Source: Desulfatibacillaceae bacterium (lineage in GTDB: Bacteria; Desulfobacterota; Desulfobacteria; Desulfobacterales; Desulfatibacillaceae). From it: a stretch of 7,468 nt of DNA. The translations under genes and the position numbers were made by a program. Where the stretch lies: the NCBI GenBank assembly GCA_030018745.1, contig JASEHB010000111.1, forward strand, positions 1 to 7,468, read 5' to 3'. Of the stretch, positions 6,103 to 7,468 are shown piece by piece (the first letter of the stretch is position 1; every line of letters starts with the position of its first letter). Below the pieces are notes generated by a model. That model was not told where the DNA came from, searched no databases, and saw nothing but the letters and a program-made list of their open reading frames with translations.

Positions 6103-7259
6103 TACAGGGCGCGCAAGGCCTCATTGGGGTCCATTCTTGCAGCAAGAAATGCTGGGTAGGCGCTGGCCGCAAGTCCAAGGGCAATGGCCAGAAAAACAGC
6201 TCCTGCGGCCATTTCCCAGGAAAATGGAATTTGAGCAGGGCGCCCGTCTGCCTCTGCAACAAGGGCTGTAAAGGCAAAGGCAAGGCCCAGGCCGTAGCCT
6301 GCCAGGCCTGCCAGCAGGGAAAGGATGCCCGACTCAAGAAATACGATTTTCATGATATGCCTCCGGCGAAAGCCAACAGCCCGGAAAATGCCTATCTCGC
6401 TGGTGCGCTCCCTTACGCTGCCCATCATGGTTACAAGCACCACAAGGCCGCCGATGAAAAGGATAACAGCGGAAATCCAGTAGGCAAATCTCTTGAAGTG
6501 GCCCAGCATTTCCATGCGTGTTTTCACAACCTGGGCAATGGCCATCACATTGGCATCCGGCAGGGCTTCTTTTATGTAGCCCACCATTTCCACAATGGGG
6601 CAGTCCTTGCACAGGGCCGCAATTTCCACCATGGAAACAAGCCCCTGCTTGTTGAAAAGGGCCTGGGCGTCCTCAAGGTGGACAAAGGCCAGGGCATCAT
6701 CCTGGGAGCCTGTGCTGGCAAGAACCCCGGAAACATGCATCAGGCTACCTTTGACAGGCAACATATCTCCGGTATTCAGGTTCAAAACCCTGGCTGCATC
6801 GGCTCCCAAAAGCACCTCGCCGGGGGCGGGCATATTTCCCTGCACCTGCCACCAGGGTTTTAGAATATGGGAAACGCCAAAATCTATTCCGGCCATTAAA
6901 ATGCGCTGATCCAGAACAGATGCAACTCCCAGGACAACAGGCCCCACAGCCGCGATGTTGCCTGCATAGGGAATGTGCTCCAGACGGGCCAGATCCGGCT
7001 GGCGGATTTCCTCCAGCTCAAAGGAAACGCCCCCTAAAGCCAGGCCGCCGTAGCCAAGCGCAAGGCTTTCGGTCTGGGGAGTGATAAGAATGTTGGCCCC
7101 GAATTGCTCAAGCTTGTGAAGAATGTCGCTGGAAACAGCATTTACATAGGTCAATATGCCCACAGTGGTGGCAACGCCTATCACCAGCCCGGCAAGGATG
7201 AAGGCTGCCTTGCCTTTGCGGCGCAGCAGGTTTCTTGTGGATATGAGTGATAATGTCAT
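6102..7259 (-). CDS. ABC transporter permease, MacB/FtsX type, with extracytoplasmic CxxC
   Basis: A 385-residue inner-membrane permease with the MacB layout: TM1 at about 18-39, a large extracytoplasmic domain (about 40-257, MacB_PCD-like), then TM2 (258-279), TM3 (306-332) and TM4 (348-372) forming the FtsX domain. The cytoplasmic loop RERTSEIGIFRAVGFRRRHI (284-302) is the conserved coupling segment that docks on the ATPase, and the tail ARMDPNEALRAL matches the family's R-x-x-P-x-E-ALR ending. Within the outer domain C217 and C220 form a CKDC motif followed by proline, unusual for plain MacB or LolC. The start overlaps the upstream DUF2318 stop as TAATG, so translation is probably coupled; the ATPase follows after 15 bases. 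The placement beside DUF2318 suggests a role in iron or periplasmic redox supply rather than lipoprotein or drug transport; this is inference. Confidence 0.92.
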   Translation of the reverse strand: MTLSLISTRNLLRRKGKAAFILAGLVIGVATTVGILTYVNAVSSDILHKLEQFGANILITPQTESLALGYGGLALGGVSFELEEIRQPDLARLEHIPYAGNIAAVGPVVLGVASVLDQRILMAGIDFGVSHILKPWWQVQGNMPAPGEVLLGADAARVLNLNTGDMLPVKGSLMHVSGVLASTGSQDDALAFVHLEDAQALFNKQGLVSMVEIAALCKDCPIVEMVGYIKEALPDANVMAIAQVVKTRMEMLGHFKRFAYWISAVILFIGGLVVLVTMMGSVRERTSEIGIFRAVGFRRRHIMKIVFLESGILSLLAGLAGYGLGLAFAFTALVAEADGRPAQIPFSWEMAAGAVFLAIALGLAASAYPAFLAARMDPNEALRAL

Positions 7260-7263
7260 TATC
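7249..7263. repeat. Perfect 7-1-7 palindrome at the DUF2318/permease junction
   Basis: GATAATG-T-CATTATC is a perfect inverted repeat with a single central base. Its arms match parts of the Fur consensus (GATAATG and CATTATC), but the spacing is shorter than in the 19-base Fur box. It covers the stop codon of one gene and the start codon of the next. About 0.5 such perfect 7-1-7 palindromes are expected by chance in a window of this size, so function is doubtful. Confidence 0.3.
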
Positions 7264-7468
7264 TGCCCCCCCTGGCGGAAAAGTTGAAAAAGCCAGCCCC
7301 GGCTTCAATATCCTGGGCGGCAATGTATAGGGTATCTCCTTCCACGCGGCGGTTCAGAGGAGCGGGATTGCATCCTCCAGACACATCGTTGACCCTGCTT
7401 GTTAAAAACCTCATGCCGCAGTTTTGGCAGACCATGAAGTCTCCAACCGGGGCTATGCCCAGGATGGA
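7259..7468 (-). CDS. DUF2318 (FtrD-like) Fe-S/metal-binding membrane-anchored protein, C-terminal fragment
   Basis: The last 69 codons of a gene that enters from the right edge; the N-terminus is outside the window. The translation contains MVCQNCGMRF with a CxxC pair (fragment residues 14 and 17), followed by SGGCNPAPL with a third cysteine (33), then RRVEGDTLYIAAQDIEAG. This C-x2-C ... SGGCNP-x-PL pattern is the hallmark of DUF2318, the FtrD-like proteins encoded with P19 and FTR1-type iron permeases and thought to carry a metal or Fe-S centre for electron transfer. The fragment ends with TAA at 7259-7261, sharing one base with the permease ATG. Another frame here is open from 7323, but it is a shadow and lacks this motif. 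If typical, an FTR1-like permease, a P19 protein or a second MacB-like permease would lie upstream, past the edge. Confidence 0.88.
   Translation of the reverse strand, partial: SILGIAPVGDFMVCQNCGMRFLTSRVNDVSGGCNPAPLNRRVEGDTLYIAAQDIEAGAGFFNFSARGGR

Overview
This window most likely comes from an anaerobic or microaerophilic Gram-negative bacterium of the Desulfobacterota (old Deltaproteobacteria) type. The basis is general: moderate GC, a pair of ArsA/Get3-like ATPases, a small free-standing Nfu protein, and an iron-transport style DUF2318/ABC operon. This is an impression from gene content and protein style, not from a search.

Layout. (1) About 1-3530, minus strand: a probable three-gene unit. 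It reads from a sigma70-like promoter near 3497-3526 through two consecutive ArsA/Get3-family P-loop ATPases, whose stop and start overlap as TGATG, to a secreted Fe(III)/cobalamin-type substrate-binding protein. (2) About 3392-3709: a divergent control region with back-to-back promoter-like elements and a possible seven-codon leader ORF on each strand. (3) 3710-5234, plus strand: a 74-residue Nfu-type iron-sulfur scaffold/carrier, a hairpin plus T-tract terminator, then a class I PLP-dependent aminotransferase. (4) 5235-5390: a convergent gap with a strong hairpin that probably terminates both sides. (5) 5391-7468, minus strand: a tightly packed operon entering from beyond the right edge. It holds the C-terminus of a DUF2318 Fe-S/metal-binding protein (FtrD-like, unseen as a gene in the simple ORF list), a MacB/FtsX-type ABC permease coupled to it by a TAATG overlap, and its LolD/MacB-like ATPase.

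How the genes fit together. Three of the four units have an iron or metal theme: a ferric-complex or corrinoid binding protein, an Fe-S cluster carrier, and a DUF2318-permease-ATPase module. That module resembles the accessory half of the P19/FTR1-type iron-uptake loci (for example the Campylobacter jejuni Cj1658-Cj1665 region, recalled from the literature). The most noteworthy points are the asymmetric ArsA pair, in which the second member lacks the signature lysine of the deviant Walker A motif, and the partial DUF2318 gene with its ABC transporter, whose permease carries a CxxC in its extracytoplasmic domain. No IS element, tRNA, rRNA, CRISPR array or phage gene was seen.
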